This document shows, one piece after another, positions 16,381 to 25,149 of a DNA stretch of 64,000 nt. Made by a program: the position numbers and the translations under genes. This DNA comes from LMDS01 sp040007475 (lineage in GTDB: Bacteria; Pseudomonadota; Gammaproteobacteria; Burkholderiales; Burkholderiaceae_C), in NCBI GenBank assembly GCA_040007475.1, contig JBDTVC010000002.1, positions 1 to 64,000 of the forward strand, in the 5' to 3' direction. The notes under the pieces are model-generated. The model did no database searches. It was not told where the DNA came from and saw nothing but the letters and a program-made list of their open reading frames with translations. The number at the start of each line of letters is the position of its first letter. Positions within the stretch are counted from its first letter, which is position 1.

Positions 16381-16986
16381 TCAGGCGAGGTCTTTTTGCG
16401 TCTCGATCACGCGCGACACGATGCCGTAGGCCACGGCCTCCTGCGCGTTCATCCAGTAGTCGCGTTCCATGTCGGCGAGCACGGCCTCGTAGGCCCTGCC
16501 GGTCTGCTTCGCGATCACGCGGCCGATGCGCTCGCGGGTCTTGATGATCTCCTTGGCCTGGATCGCGATGTCGGTCGCCTGGCCACCGGCACCGCCGGCC
16601 GGCTGGTGGATCATGAAGCGCGTGTTCGGCAGGCACACGCGGCGCTCCTTGGGCGGCGCCAGGAAGACGTGCGCGCCGGCGCTCGCGACCCAGCCGGTGC
16701 CCAGGGTCGTGACGGGCGCTCGCACGAAGCGGATCATGTCGTGGATCGCATCGCCCGATTCGACGTGGCCGCCCGGCGACGAGATCAGCACCGTGATCGG
16801 CGCGTCCGATTCTTCGGACAGCGCGAGCAGGCGCCGGCAGGTGGATTGCGCAAGCGCGTCGTCGATCTCGCCGAAGATCAGCACGAAGCGCGACTTGAAC
16901 GAGAGCTGTTCCTCCAGTCGATCGACTTTGTCGGCTTTGTCGGTCTTCGGGCTCTTGTCGTCGTCGGGGGCCAGTCGGGTGTTCAT
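16381..16986 (-). CDS. ClpP-family serine protease (ClpP paralogue)
   Basis: 201 residues. The catalytic triad can be placed: S102 in GTGWVASAGAHVFLA, H127 in RFMIHQPAGG and D176 in MERDYWMNAQEA. A charged ~28-residue N-terminal stretch (DDDKSPKTDKADKVD) replaces the usual ClpP propeptide/axial loop start, so this is a divergent paralogue rather than the housekeeping ClpP, and no clpX or clpA is next to it. It probably forms a barrel peptidase; whether it works with a Clp ATPase is unknown. Confidence 0.88.
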   Translation of the reverse strand: MNTRLAPDDDKSPKTDKADKVDRLEEQLSFKSRFVLIFGEIDDALAQSTCRRLLALSEESDAPITVLISSPGGHVESGDAIHDMIRFVRAPVTTLGTGWVASAGAHVFLAPPKERRVCLPNTRFMIHQPAGGAGGQATDIAIQAKEIIKTRERIGRVIAKQTGRAYEAVLADMERDYWMNAQEAVAYGIVSRVIETQKDLA

Positions 16987-17072
16987 GGGGTGTCGCTCCG
17001 GGTGAGTATCGATGGATTGTTGCGCATTCCGCGTGCGAGACTGTGCGCCTTCCCTTCGCGCAGATCGGGGTC

Positions 17073-18524
17073 ATGATGGCCGAGGATCGAGTCGATGTGC
17101 TGATCGTGGGTGCCGGTCTCTCCGGCATCGGCGCGGCCTGCCACCTGGAGCGTCTGTGCCCCGGCCGCAGCGTCGCGATCCTCGAGGGCCGGCAGTCGCT
17201 CGGCGGCACCTGGGACCTGTTCCGCTACCCCGGCATTCGCTCCGACTCCGACATGTACACGCTGGGCTATTCGTTCCGGCCCTGGACCGGCGAGAAGTCG
17301 ATCGCCGACGGGCCCGCCATCCTGCAATACCTGCAGGACACGGCGCGCGAGAACGGCATCGACCGCCTCATCCGCTACGGTCACCGCGTGCGCCGCGCCG
17401 CCTAGTCGTCGGCCGATGCGCAATGGACGGTCGAGGTCGAGCGCGAGGGCGAGACCGTCGCGCTGCGAGCCGGGTTCCTGCTGATGTGCGGCGGCTACTA
17501 CGACTACGCCGAGGGCCACAGCCCCGAGTTCGCCGGGCGGCACGACTTCAAGGGCCGCATCGTGCATCCGCAGCAATGGCGCGACGACATCGACTACGCC
17601 GGCAAGCGCGTCGTCGTGATCGGCAGCGGGGCCACCGCGGTCACGCTGGTGCCCGAGCTCGCGAAGCGCGCCGCGCACGTCACGATGCTGCAGCGCTCAC
17701 CGACCTACATGGTGTCGCGGCCGTCGGTCGATTCGGTGGCACGCTGGCTGCAGCGCCGCACGCCGCGCGCCGTCGCGCACGGTCTCACGCGCTGGAAGAA
17801 CCTGCTGTTCGGCATGTACATCTTCAGGCTGTGCCGGCGGCAGCCGCAGCGCGTGAAGGCCGGCATGATCAAGCTGGTGCAGGACCAGCTCGCGCCGGGG
17901 TACGACGTGGCAACCCACTTCACGCCGCGCTACAACCCGTGGGAGCAGCGGTTGTGCCTGGTGCCCGACGGCGATCTGTTCAACGCGATCCGCGCGCAAC
18001 GCGCCAGCGTCGTCACCGACCGCATCGAGCGTTTCACCGCGAACGGCATCCTGCTCGCCAGCGGCACCGAGCTGCCGGCCGATCTTGTCGTCAGTGCCAC
18101 GGGCCTGAAGCTGACGGTGCTCGGCGGCATCGAACTCAGCGTCGACGGCCAGCGCGTCGAGCCGGGCAAGCTCGTCAACTACAAGGGCATCATGTTCGGC
18201 GGGGTGCCCAACTTCGCGTCGGTGTTCGGCTACACGAACGCCTCGTGGACGCTGAAGGCCGATCTGGCCAGCACCTTCGTCTGCCGGTTGTTGAACCACA
18301 TGCAGCGCATCGGCGTGCGCCAGTGCGTCCCGCGCGCGGACGATCCGGCGATGACGATCGAACCGTGGGTCGACTTCTCGTCGGGCTACTTCCAGCGTGC
18401 GCTCGACCAGTTGCCCAGGCAAGGATCGAAGAAGCCGTGGAAGCTGAACCAGAACTATCTCGCCGACCTGATGACGCTGCGCTACGGCAAGGTCGACGAC
18501 GGCGTGATGAGCTTCTCGACGTAA
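17073..18524 (+). pseudogene. flavin-containing monooxygenase (BVMO-like), broken by an in-frame TAG
   Basis: The N-terminal part has the FAD motif GAGLSGIG and the family sequence GGTWDLFRYPGIRSDSDMYT. At 17403-17405 the frame meets TAG, then continues in the same frame as SSADAQWTVEVERE ... HPQQW and the NADP motif GSGATAV. In relatives the residue before SSA is commonly Trp, so a TGG-to-TAG change is the simple explanation. Apart from this codon the ~483-residue reading frame looks intact, with no frameshift. A restart at the ATG at 17484 would give a protein without the FAD domain. It is either a recent pseudogene or a sequencing error. Confidence 0.88.
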
Positions 18525-18572
18525 GCAACGCGGCCGGGGCACCATCGCCAAGTCATAGGAACAAGGGAGACA

Positions 18573-19166
18573 CTACCCGTGACGGATTTCGGTTCCCAGG
18601 ACATTCAGGCATTCACGAATGAACGCCGCAAGCGCCGTCCAGCCCTTGGCTGAGACCATCGTTCCATCCACGTAGGCCTCGGTTGGCGACAGGTCGATGT
18701 AGGTGCCGCCGGCGAGTGTCACCTCGGGCTCGCACGCGCCCAGGGCGGCAACCTTCTTGCCCCGGACGACGCCGTCGACAGCGACGAGAATCTGCACGCC
18801 GTGGCAGATCGTGAAGATCGGCTTCGCCTTCTCGTGGAAATGCCGGACGATGGCCTGTACGCGCTTGTCGGTACGGATGTACTCCGGTCCGCGGCCGCCG
18901 GCGCAGTAGACCGCGTGGTACTGGTCGAGCTGCACTTCGGCTTCCGAGAACGTCTTGTTGATCGTGAAGAAGTGGCCGAGCTTTTCCGTGTAGGTCTGGT
19001 CACCTTCGAAGTCGTGCAGCGACGTCTTGATCAGATCACCGGCCTTCTTGTCGGGGCACACGACATGGACCGTGTGTCCCACGGCCTCCATCGCCTGCTG
19101 GTACACGAAGATCTCGTACTCTTCGGTGAATTCGCCGGTCAGCATCAGAATCTTTTTGCCTGGCAT
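18573..19166 (-). CDS. DJ-1/PfpI family protein
   Basis: 197 residues. The nucleophile Cys is C121 in the elbow TICHGVQIL, with the partner Glu near residue 15-16 (EFTEEYE). Members include proteases, glyoxalases and chaperone-like proteins. It is the last gene of the leftward arm of the carbohydrate cluster, 60 bases after the UPF0261 gene. A glyoxalase or deglycase role dealing with reactive sugar products would fit the context but is inference. Confidence 0.88.
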   Translation of the reverse strand: MPGKKILMLTGEFTEEYEIFVYQQAMEAVGHTVHVVCPDKKAGDLIKTSLHDFEGDQTYTEKLGHFFTINKTFSEAEVQLDQYHAVYCAGGRGPEYIRTDKRVQAIVRHFHEKAKPIFTICHGVQILVAVDGVVRGKKVAALGACEPEVTLAGGTYIDLSPTEAYVDGTMVSAKGWTALAAFIRECLNVLGTEIRHG

Positions 19167-19225
19167 GAACTAGTCTCCTTCGGGTTTCGCAGGCGGATGC
19201 GACATCCGCCCGCTCGGGTGGTCGG

Positions 19226-20434
19226 TTAGCTCGGCAAGACGGAACGCAACGTCCTGACGACTTCGTCAATGAACAAGCGGTCGTTGATGTGCGCGGCCAC
19301 GCGCACCACACGGCGATCGTCGGTCTGCTTTACACCTGACGTGATGGCGTCGAACAGCGCGGCGTCGGCCTGCGGCCACCAGAATGGATGCCCCGGCGCG
19401 TCGAGCGCCGAGACACCACCTTCGGGGATCAAGAAGCGCACGGTCCCCTGCATCCGGTTCAGCCGCTCGGCGATCCAGGTGCCGATACGGCGGTTCTCGT
19501 CCGGCGTCGTTCGCATCAGCGTGACGTTGGCGTTGTGGACGTGGAACAACCGACCATCGAACGCGTTCGGCACGCTGTCGCGCGCCCAGAAGTTGACCAT
19601 GTCGAGCGCGCCGCACGAGCCCACGTACGGCAAGGCACGCCGGGCCGGCGCACCGAGCCGGTCGTCGCCCGCGCTCAGCACGCCCCCGCACAGCAGGTCG
19701 GCGATCTCGGTCGTCGTCAGGTCCACCATCGCCGCGAGGTGGCCGTCGTCGGCGAGCTTCTCGAGGCTTTGCCCGCCCGCACCGGTGGCGTGGAACACGA
19801 GGCATTCGAATTCGCGCTGGAGTGCCTCGGTCACGCCTTGAACGCAGGGCGTCGTCACGCCGAACATCGACAGGCCGATCGCGGGGAGGGCGTTCGGAGC
19901 ACTGGTCAGTGGGGCCGCCACCATCCCGGCCATCGCGTGCGCGGCATTGGCCAGCACCAGGCGCGAGATGCGGTTGAGGCCCGACACGTCGACCACCGGA
20001 TAGAGCATCGCGATGTCGGAGCTGCCCACATAGGGCCGCACGTCGCCCGATGCGAGCGTGCAGACGAGCAGCTTCGGCAGCCCCACCGGCAGCGCACGCA
20101 TCGCGGGGCTGACGAGCGCGGCCGCGCCCGAACCGCCGGCGCCGATGATGCCCCCCAGGTCGGCGCGCTGCAGAGCAAAGGCGACAAGCGCCTGCGCCAT
20201 CGCGTCGACGGCGCTGCCGCGTTCATGCGTGAACACGTCGGCCGCCGCGCCATGTCGTGCGACCTCGGCGGCGGACACATCGGCGCCACGCTCGGCTGCC
20301 GATGAGGTGGACACATCGACAGTCACGGTCGCGACGCCGCGGGCCGCGATGCAGTCGCGCAGGAAGAGCAGTTCGTCGCGCTTGGTGTCGAAGGCGCCGA
20401 CGACGAAGGCGGCGCGCGGAGTCGGGTGGCTCAC
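19226..20434 (-). CDS. UPF0261 protein (Tm-1-like ATP-binding domain)
   Basis: 402 residues with the UPF0261 signature N-terminus VVGAFDTKRDELLFLRDCI and the GAGGSGAAAL and PIGLP-like (PVGLPKLLVCT) segments. It corresponds to the N-terminal half of the plant Tm-1 protein. Its stop follows the TIM-barrel gene by a 4-base ATGA overlap (20431-20434), so the two halves are translated together. The enzymatic role is not established in bacteria; in this place it probably serves the carbohydrate pathway. Confidence 0.9.
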   Translation of the reverse strand: MSHPTPRAAFVVGAFDTKRDELLFLRDCIAARGVATVTVDVSTSSAAERGADVSAAEVARHGAAADVFTHERGSAVDAMAQALVAFALQRADLGGIIGAGGSGAAALVSPAMRALPVGLPKLLVCTLASGDVRPYVGSSDIAMLYPVVDVSGLNRISRLVLANAAHAMAGMVAAPLTSAPNALPAIGLSMFGVTTPCVQGVTEALQREFECLVFHATGAGGQSLEKLADDGHLAAMVDLTTTEIADLLCGGVLSAGDDRLGAPARRALPYVGSCGALDMVNFWARDSVPNAFDGRLFHVHNANVTLMRTTPDENRRIGTWIAERLNRMQGTVRFLIPEGGVSALDAPGHPFWWPQADAALFDAITSGVKQTDDRRVVRVAAHINDRLFIDEVVRTLRSVLPS

Positions 20435-21264
20435 TCCGACCTCAACGCCTTGTACCGCTCCACGTGCGCCTTGATCGCCAGCTCGGTGGGCAGGCGCTCC
20501 ATGCTGCTCGCCCCGTAGAAGCCATTGCAGTGCGCGCTGTGCTTCAGGACATAGGCCACATCCTCGGGCATCGATATCGGCCCGCCATGGGCGATGACGA
20601 TCACGTCCTTGCGGACCTTGCGTGCGGCTTCAGCCCATTCGTCGATCAGTTGAACCGATTGCGCCAGCGTCTTGGCCGACGTGGCGCCAATCGTGCCGCC
20701 AACGGTCACGCCCATGTGCGGCACGATGAAGTCGGCACCGGCCTCCGTCATCGCCACCGCCTCGTCGGCGCTGAAGACGTAGGGCGTCGTCAGCAAGTCG
20801 AGTTCGTGCGCCTGGCGGATCATGTCCACCTCGGTCGAGAAGTTGATGCCTGTCTCTTCGAGGCCTTGGCGGAAGGTGCCGTCGATGATGCCGATCGTCG
20901 GAAAGTTCTGAACACCCGAGAAGCCCAACTCCTTCAGGCGCCGCAAGAACGCGGGCATGATGACGAACGGGTCGGTACCGTTCACGCCCGCGATCACCGG
21001 CGTGTGCTTGACGATCGGCAGCACTTCGCCTGCCATGTCGAGCACGATGTCATTGGCATTCCCGTACGCCAGCATCCCGGCCAGTGACGCGCGCCCGGCC
21101 ATCCGGTAGCGGCCCGAGTTGTAGATGACGATCAGGTCGATGCCGGCCGCCTCTTCGCACTTGGCCGAGATGCCGGTGCCCGCGCCACCGCCGATGATGG
21201 GCTTTCGCCGCGCCACCATCGCATTGAACTTGCGCATCAGCGCCTGACGATCGAATCTCGCCAC
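20431..21264 (-). CDS. PEP_hydrolase-type TIM-barrel protein (Tm-1 C-terminal domain homologue)
   Basis: 277 residues. It begins with RKPIIGGGAGTGISAKCEE and includes IYNSGRYRMAGRASLAG and NFPTIGIIDGTFRQ, the conserved blocks of the phosphoenolpyruvate-hydrolase-like/TIM-barrel signal transduction family, matching the C-terminal half of Tm-1. The barrel probably binds a phosphorylated or carboxylated sugar-derived ligand. It precedes and overlaps the UPF0261 gene; xylA ends upstream 9 bases away. Confidence 0.9.
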   Translation of the reverse strand: MARFDRQALMRKFNAMVARRKPIIGGGAGTGISAKCEEAAGIDLIVIYNSGRYRMAGRASLAGMLAYGNANDIVLDMAGEVLPIVKHTPVIAGVNGTDPFVIMPAFLRRLKELGFSGVQNFPTIGIIDGTFRQGLEETGINFSTEVDMIRQAHELDLLTTPYVFSADEAVAMTEAGADFIVPHMGVTVGGTIGATSAKTLAQSVQLIDEWAEAARKVRKDVIVIAHGGPISMPEDVAYVLKHSAHCNGFYGASSMERLPTELAIKAHVERYKALRSE

Positions 21265-21273
21265 GGCGTGTCC

Positions 21274-22587
21274 TCAGCCGGAAAACCGGTTGAACCAGTT
21301 CTCCAGCCATTCCTGACGGCCGGAGACGGGCGGCTCGTCGACGTTGCGTTGCAGCGCGTGCGCGGCTGCGGCAGCAAGGTCGGCGCCGAGCAACTCGTGA
21401 CCCAGGTCGCCACGCCAGCCCGCATAGCGCTCCGAGACGAACCGCGCGTGGCCGCCGTCGTCGATCATGGCCTCCGCTGCCAGCAGCGCGCGCGCACAAA
21501 GATCCATCGCGCCGATGTGTCCGTGAAACATGTCTTCGGCGTCGATCGAGGGCCGCCGCACCTTGGCGTCGAAGTTGACACCGCCAGTCGTGAAGCCGCC
21601 GCCCTGCATGATGGTGTACATCACCAGCGCCATCTCGCCCAGGTTGTTCGGGAACTGGTCGGTGTCCCAGCCGCACTGCATGTCGCCGCGGTTCATGTCG
21701 ATCGAGCCGAAAATGCCGAGCGCTTGCGCGGTCGCGATCTCGTGCTCGAAGCTGTGCCCGGCGAGCGTCGCGTGATTGCCTTCGATGTTGACCTTGACCT
21801 CGTTCTCGAGCCCGTTCTTTTGCAGGAAGCCGAAGACGGTGGCGACGTCGAAGTCGTACTGGTGCTTGGTGGGCTCGCGCGGCTTGGGCTCGATCAGGAT
21901 CGTGCCCTTGAAGCCGATCTTGTGCTTGTGCTCGACCACCATCTGCATGAAGCGTCCGAGCTGCGCAAGCTCCTGCTTCAGGTCGGTATTCAGCAGCGTT
22001 TCATAGCCCTCGCGCCCGCCCCACAGCACGTAGTTCTCGCCGCCGAGCTTCAGCGTGGCTTCCATCGCTTCCTTCACCTGCAGCGCGGCGAGCGCGAACA
22101 CCTCGGGGTTCGGGTTGGTCGCCGCACCGCACATGAAGCGCCGGTGGCTGAACAGATTGGCGGTGCCCCACAGCAACTTGATGCCCGTGTCCTGCTGCTT
22201 GCGCGCGAGCACGTCGACCATGCGCTTGAACAGCTCGACCGACGCCTTGGGCGTACCGCCTTCGGGCGCGACATCGCGGTCATGAAAGCAGTAGTAGGGC
22301 GCGCCGAGCCGGGTGAAGAAATCGAACGCGGCGTCCGCCTTCGCGAGCGCGGCCTGCCACGGGTCGGCCAGCTGGTGCCAGGGGCGCTGAAAGCTGCCGT
22401 CGTACCCGAACACGTCGAAGCCGTTCCACGCGAAGCTGTGCCAGTAGCAGACCGCAAAGCGAAGCTGGTCTTCCATGCGCTTGCCAAGCACGAGGCGGTC
22501 GCGGTCGTAGTGGCGAAAGGCCATCGGGTTGGTGGTGGCCAGGCCCTCGAAGCGGATGGGCGCTGTGGTCTCAAAGATCGTCGACAT
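21274..22587 (-). CDS. xylA: xylose isomerase
   Basis: 437 residues, class II size as in E. coli (440). The catalytic His-Asp pair is H102/D105 in CFHDRDVAPEG; metal-site segments EPKPREPTKHQYD, IEGNHATLAGHSFEHE and DMNRGDMQCGWDTDQFP are all present. It converts xylose to xylulose and can also act on glucose. It sits in the leftward operon without a xylulokinase gene anywhere in the window, so it may serve a different aldose/ketose step here. Confidence 0.96.
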   Translation of the reverse strand: MSTIFETTAPIRFEGLATTNPMAFRHYDRDRLVLGKRMEDQLRFAVCYWHSFAWNGFDVFGYDGSFQRPWHQLADPWQAALAKADAAFDFFTRLGAPYYCFHDRDVAPEGGTPKASVELFKRMVDVLARKQQDTGIKLLWGTANLFSHRRFMCGAATNPNPEVFALAALQVKEAMEATLKLGGENYVLWGGREGYETLLNTDLKQELAQLGRFMQMVVEHKHKIGFKGTILIEPKPREPTKHQYDFDVATVFGFLQKNGLENEVKVNIEGNHATLAGHSFEHEIATAQALGIFGSIDMNRGDMQCGWDTDQFPNNLGEMALVMYTIMQGGGFTTGGVNFDAKVRRPSIDAEDMFHGHIGAMDLCARALLAAEAMIDDGGHARFVSERYAGWRGDLGHELLGADLAAAAAHALQRNVDEPPVSGRQEWLENWFNRFSG

Positions 22588-22668
22588 GTCTGTTCCCGGT
22601 TGGTGAATGCGGGTGGCTCTCGGCGACTCTCACGTCTCCACGCCGATGCCGAGATCCGTGGTGGCCGA

Positions 22669-23868
22669 CTACAGCTTTAGCTGTGCGTTGATCCAGCGGC
22701 CATCGGCATGGCTGGACTCGACCACCGCCTCGATGAACTTCATGCCCAGCGCGCCGTCCTCGACGCCGGGTACCGTGCACGCGAGCGGGTCGGGTGCCGT
22801 GCCAGCGAGGCGTGCGTGCAGCTGGTCGGCCACATCGCGGTAGAGCTGGGCGAACGCTTCGAGATAGCCCTCGGGGTGGCCGCCCGGAATGCGTGTTGCG
22901 CGGCCGGCCGCGGCACCCGCGCCAGGGCCGGCGCGCGTGATCAGGCGCGGCTGCTGACCGAGCGGCGTGAACCACAGCTGATTCGGCTCCTCCTGGTTGA
23001 ACTCGAGGCCGGCCTTGCTGCCGTAGATGCGAACCCGCAGCGCGTTTTCGTTGCCCGGCGCCACCTGGCTGGCCCACAGCATGCCGCGCGCGCCGTTGGC
23101 GTAACGCAGCATCACGTGCACGTTGTCGTCGAGCCGCCGGCCTGGCACGAAGGTCGTGAGGTCGGCGCTGACCGCGAGCAGCTCAAGGCCGGTGATGTAG
23201 CGCACCAGGTGTTCGGCATGGGTACCGATGTCGCCGAGCGCGCCGCCGGCGCCCGCCCGTGCCGGGTCGACGCGCCACGCGGCCTGCTTGTGGCCGCTGG
23301 CTTCGAGATCGGTGCTCAACCAGTCCTGCGCGTACTGGGCCTGCACGACGCGAATGTCGCCGAGCTCGCCCGCCGCGACCATCTCGCGCGCCTGCCGGAC
23401 CATCGGGTAGCCGCTGTAGTTGTGCGTCAGCGCGAACAGGCAGCCGCTGCGGCGCACCTGCTGCACCAGCGTCATCGCCTCGCCTAGTGTCGTGCTGAGC
23501 GGCTTGTCGCAGATGACGTGCATGCCGACATCGAGAAACGCGCTTGCGATCGGCGCATGCAGGTGGTTTGGCGTGACGATGGCGACGACGTCGATGCCAG
23601 CCGGGTGCGCGGCCTCGGCCTTGGCCATCTGGAGGTAGTCGGCGTAGCTGCGATCCGGCGCGATGTGCAGCTCTGCGGCGCTGGCGCGCGCGCGCGCCGG
23701 ATCGGACGAGAGCGCGCCTGCGACGAGCTCGTAGCGGTCATCCAGGCGTGCCGCGATGCGGTGAACTCCGCCGATGAACGCGCCTTGTCCGCCACCCACC
23801 ATGCCCAGGCGAATGCGTCGCGGCGTGGCGACGGGCGCGGGGTTGGTCTGTGTCGATTCGATAGGCAC
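22669..23868 (-). CDS. Gfo/Idh/MocA family oxidoreductase
   Basis: 399 residues. The NAD(P)-binding Rossmann motif GMVGGGQGAFIGG follows a 17-residue lead. The family's E/DKP motif is CDKPLSTT, and the Lys and downstream GDIGTHAEHL motif (His) form the usual catalytic set. It oxidises a sugar or cyclitol hydroxyl to a ketone (or the reverse). It is the second gene of the leftward operon, between a TIM-barrel epimerase and xylA; the pairing of dehydrogenase with a TIM epimerase is typical of inositol or keto-sugar pathways. Substrate unknown. Confidence 0.92.
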   Translation of the reverse strand: MPIESTQTNPAPVATPRRIRLGMVGGGQGAFIGGVHRIAARLDDRYELVAGALSSDPARARASAAELHIAPDRSYADYLQMAKAEAAHPAGIDVVAIVTPNHLHAPIASAFLDVGMHVICDKPLSTTLGEAMTLVQQVRRSGCLFALTHNYSGYPMVRQAREMVAAGELGDIRVVQAQYAQDWLSTDLEASGHKQAAWRVDPARAGAGGALGDIGTHAEHLVRYITGLELLAVSADLTTFVPGRRLDDNVHVMLRYANGARGMLWASQVAPGNENALRVRIYGSKAGLEFNQEEPNQLWFTPLGQQPRLITRAGPGAGAAAGRATRIPGGHPEGYLEAFAQLYRDVADQLHARLAGTAPDPLACTVPGVEDGALGMKFIEAVVESSHADGRWINAQLKL

Positions 23869-23904
23869 CTCGGGAACTCCTCGGTTCGTGTTGTGGTGAT
23901 GGCG

Positions 23905-24960
23905 TCAGGCGATGCCGAGCATCTTTTTGTTCGCGGCCGTGTTCACCCCGTTGCCCGCGAAGTCGTCGAACGCGCGGTCTGCGACGCGAATGATGTGGTC
24001 GCGCACGAAGGCCGCACCTTCCCGCGCACCGTCCTCCGGGTGCTTGATGCAGCACTCCCACTCCACCACTGCCCAGCCGGGGAAGTTGTAGCCCGCCATC
24101 TTCGAGAAGATGGCACCGAAGTCGACCTGCCCGTCACCCAGCGAGCGAAAACGACCGGCACGCTTGAGCCAGGGCTGAAAGCCGCCATACACGCCTTGCT
24201 TGCCAGTCGGGTTGAACTCGGCGTCCTTCACGTGAAAGATCTTGATGCGGTCGTGATAGCAGTCGATGTAGTCGAGGTAGTTCAGCTGCTGCAGCACGAA
24301 GTGGCTCGGGTCATAGAGCAAGCAGGCGCGCTTGTGGTGGCCTACGCGATCGAGGAACATTTCGTAGGTTTCGCCGTCGTGCAGGTCTTCGCCGGGGTGG
24401 ATCTCGTAGCAAACATCGACGCCGGCAGCATCGAACGCATCGAGGATGGGGCGCCAGCGCCGGGCGAGCTCGTCGAACGCCTCTTCGATCAGGCCGGCCG
24501 GGCGTGGCGGCCACGAGTAGAGGTACGGCCACGCCAGCGCACCGGAGAAGCTCGCGTGCGCGGTGAGCCCGAGGTTGGCCGAGGCCTTGGCCGCCAGCAT
24601 CATCTGCTCGACCGCCCATATCTGGCGCCGCACCGGATCGCCGCGCACCTCGGGCGCGGCGAAGCCATCGAAGCCCGCGTCGTATGCAGGGTGAACGGCG
24701 ACGAGCTGGCCTTGCAGGTGGGTCGACAGCTCGGTGAGTTCGAGCCCGTGCTGCGCGAGCGTGCCCTTGATCTCCTCGCAGTAGGTCTTGCTCTGTGCGG
24801 CCTTCTGCAGATCGAACAGCCGGCCGTCCCAGCTCGGCATCTGAATGCCCTTGTACCCGATGCTGGCGGCCCACTTGGCGATCGAGTCCAGGGTGTTGAA
24901 GGGTGGTGTGTCGCCGGCGAATTGCGCGAGAAAAAGGGCCGGGCCCTTGATGGTCTTCAT
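23905..24960 (-). CDS. sugar phosphate isomerase/epimerase (AP-endonuclease-2 TIM barrel)
   Basis: 351 residues, longer than the common ~290. Metal-ligand candidates are Glu in VCYEIHPGEDLH, Asp/His in LLYDPSHFVLQ, His/Asp in FHVKDAEFNP and Glu in WAVVEWECC. These enzymes move a carbonyl or invert a carbinol next to it. It is the first gene of the leftward arm, 189 bases from the divergently read transporter operon, and its promoter carries the operator described below. Confidence 0.9.
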   Translation of the reverse strand: MKTIKGPALFLAQFAGDTPPFNTLDSIAKWAASIGYKGIQMPSWDGRLFDLQKAAQSKTYCEEIKGTLAQHGLELTELSTHLQGQLVAVHPAYDAGFDGFAAPEVRGDPVRRQIWAVEQMMLAAKASANLGLTAHASFSGALAWPYLYSWPPRPAGLIEEAFDELARRWRPILDAFDAAGVDVCYEIHPGEDLHDGETYEMFLDRVGHHKRACLLYDPSHFVLQQLNYLDYIDCYHDRIKIFHVKDAEFNPTGKQGVYGGFQPWLKRAGRFRSLGDGQVDFGAIFSKMAGYNFPGWAVVEWECCIKHPEDGAREGAAFVRDHIIRVADRAFDDFAGNGVNTAANKKMLGIA

Positions 24961-24999
24961 CGGTGTCTCCGTCGTCCGAAGTTGTGCGCTGCGGGCTGC

Positions 25000-25028
25000 A
25001 TGATGCGACCGAAAACGACCGAGGTCAA
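25000..25028 (-). promoter_or_regulatory. candidate sigma-70 promoter, leftward arm
   Basis: On the minus strand, TTGACC (25028-25023) and CATCAT (25005-25000) are 17 bases apart. It lies 4 bases from operator copy 1 and about 40 bases from the ATG of the epimerase gene. Motif match only. Confidence 0.5.
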
Positions 25029-25031
25029 TAT

Positions 25032-25044
25032 CTGGTCAGACCAG
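25032..25044. promoter_or_regulatory. operator copy 1, CTGGTCAGACCAG
   Basis: A perfect 13-bp palindrome of the TGGTCnGACCA type bound by FadR-class GntR regulators. It abuts the -35 box of the rightward promoter and lies just upstream of the leftward -35. The likely regulator is the FadR-type gene at 33428. Confidence 0.8.
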
Positions 25045-25073
25045 TTGACATGGCATTTTCGAGCTTGTATTCT
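25045..25073 (+). promoter_or_regulatory. candidate sigma-70 promoter, rightward transporter operon
   Basis: TTGACA (25045-25050) and TATTCT (25068-25073) with a 17-base spacer. Operator copies flank it on both sides: copy 1 ends at 25044 and copy 2 begins at 25077, over the expected start point. Confidence 0.75.
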
Positions 25074-25076
25074 TTG

Positions 25077-25089
25077 CTGGTCAGACCAG
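25077..25089. promoter_or_regulatory. operator copy 2, CTGGTCAGACCAG
   Basis: An identical copy of the 13-bp palindrome, centre-to-centre 45 bp from copy 1, covering the expected transcription start. Occupancy of both copies should block RNA polymerase and might loop the DNA. Confidence 0.8.
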
Positions 25090-25149
25090 ATCAAGGGATG
25101 ACCCAACCACGTGCGGCCTGGCCGCGAAGATGGACAAAGGAGACAGCGC

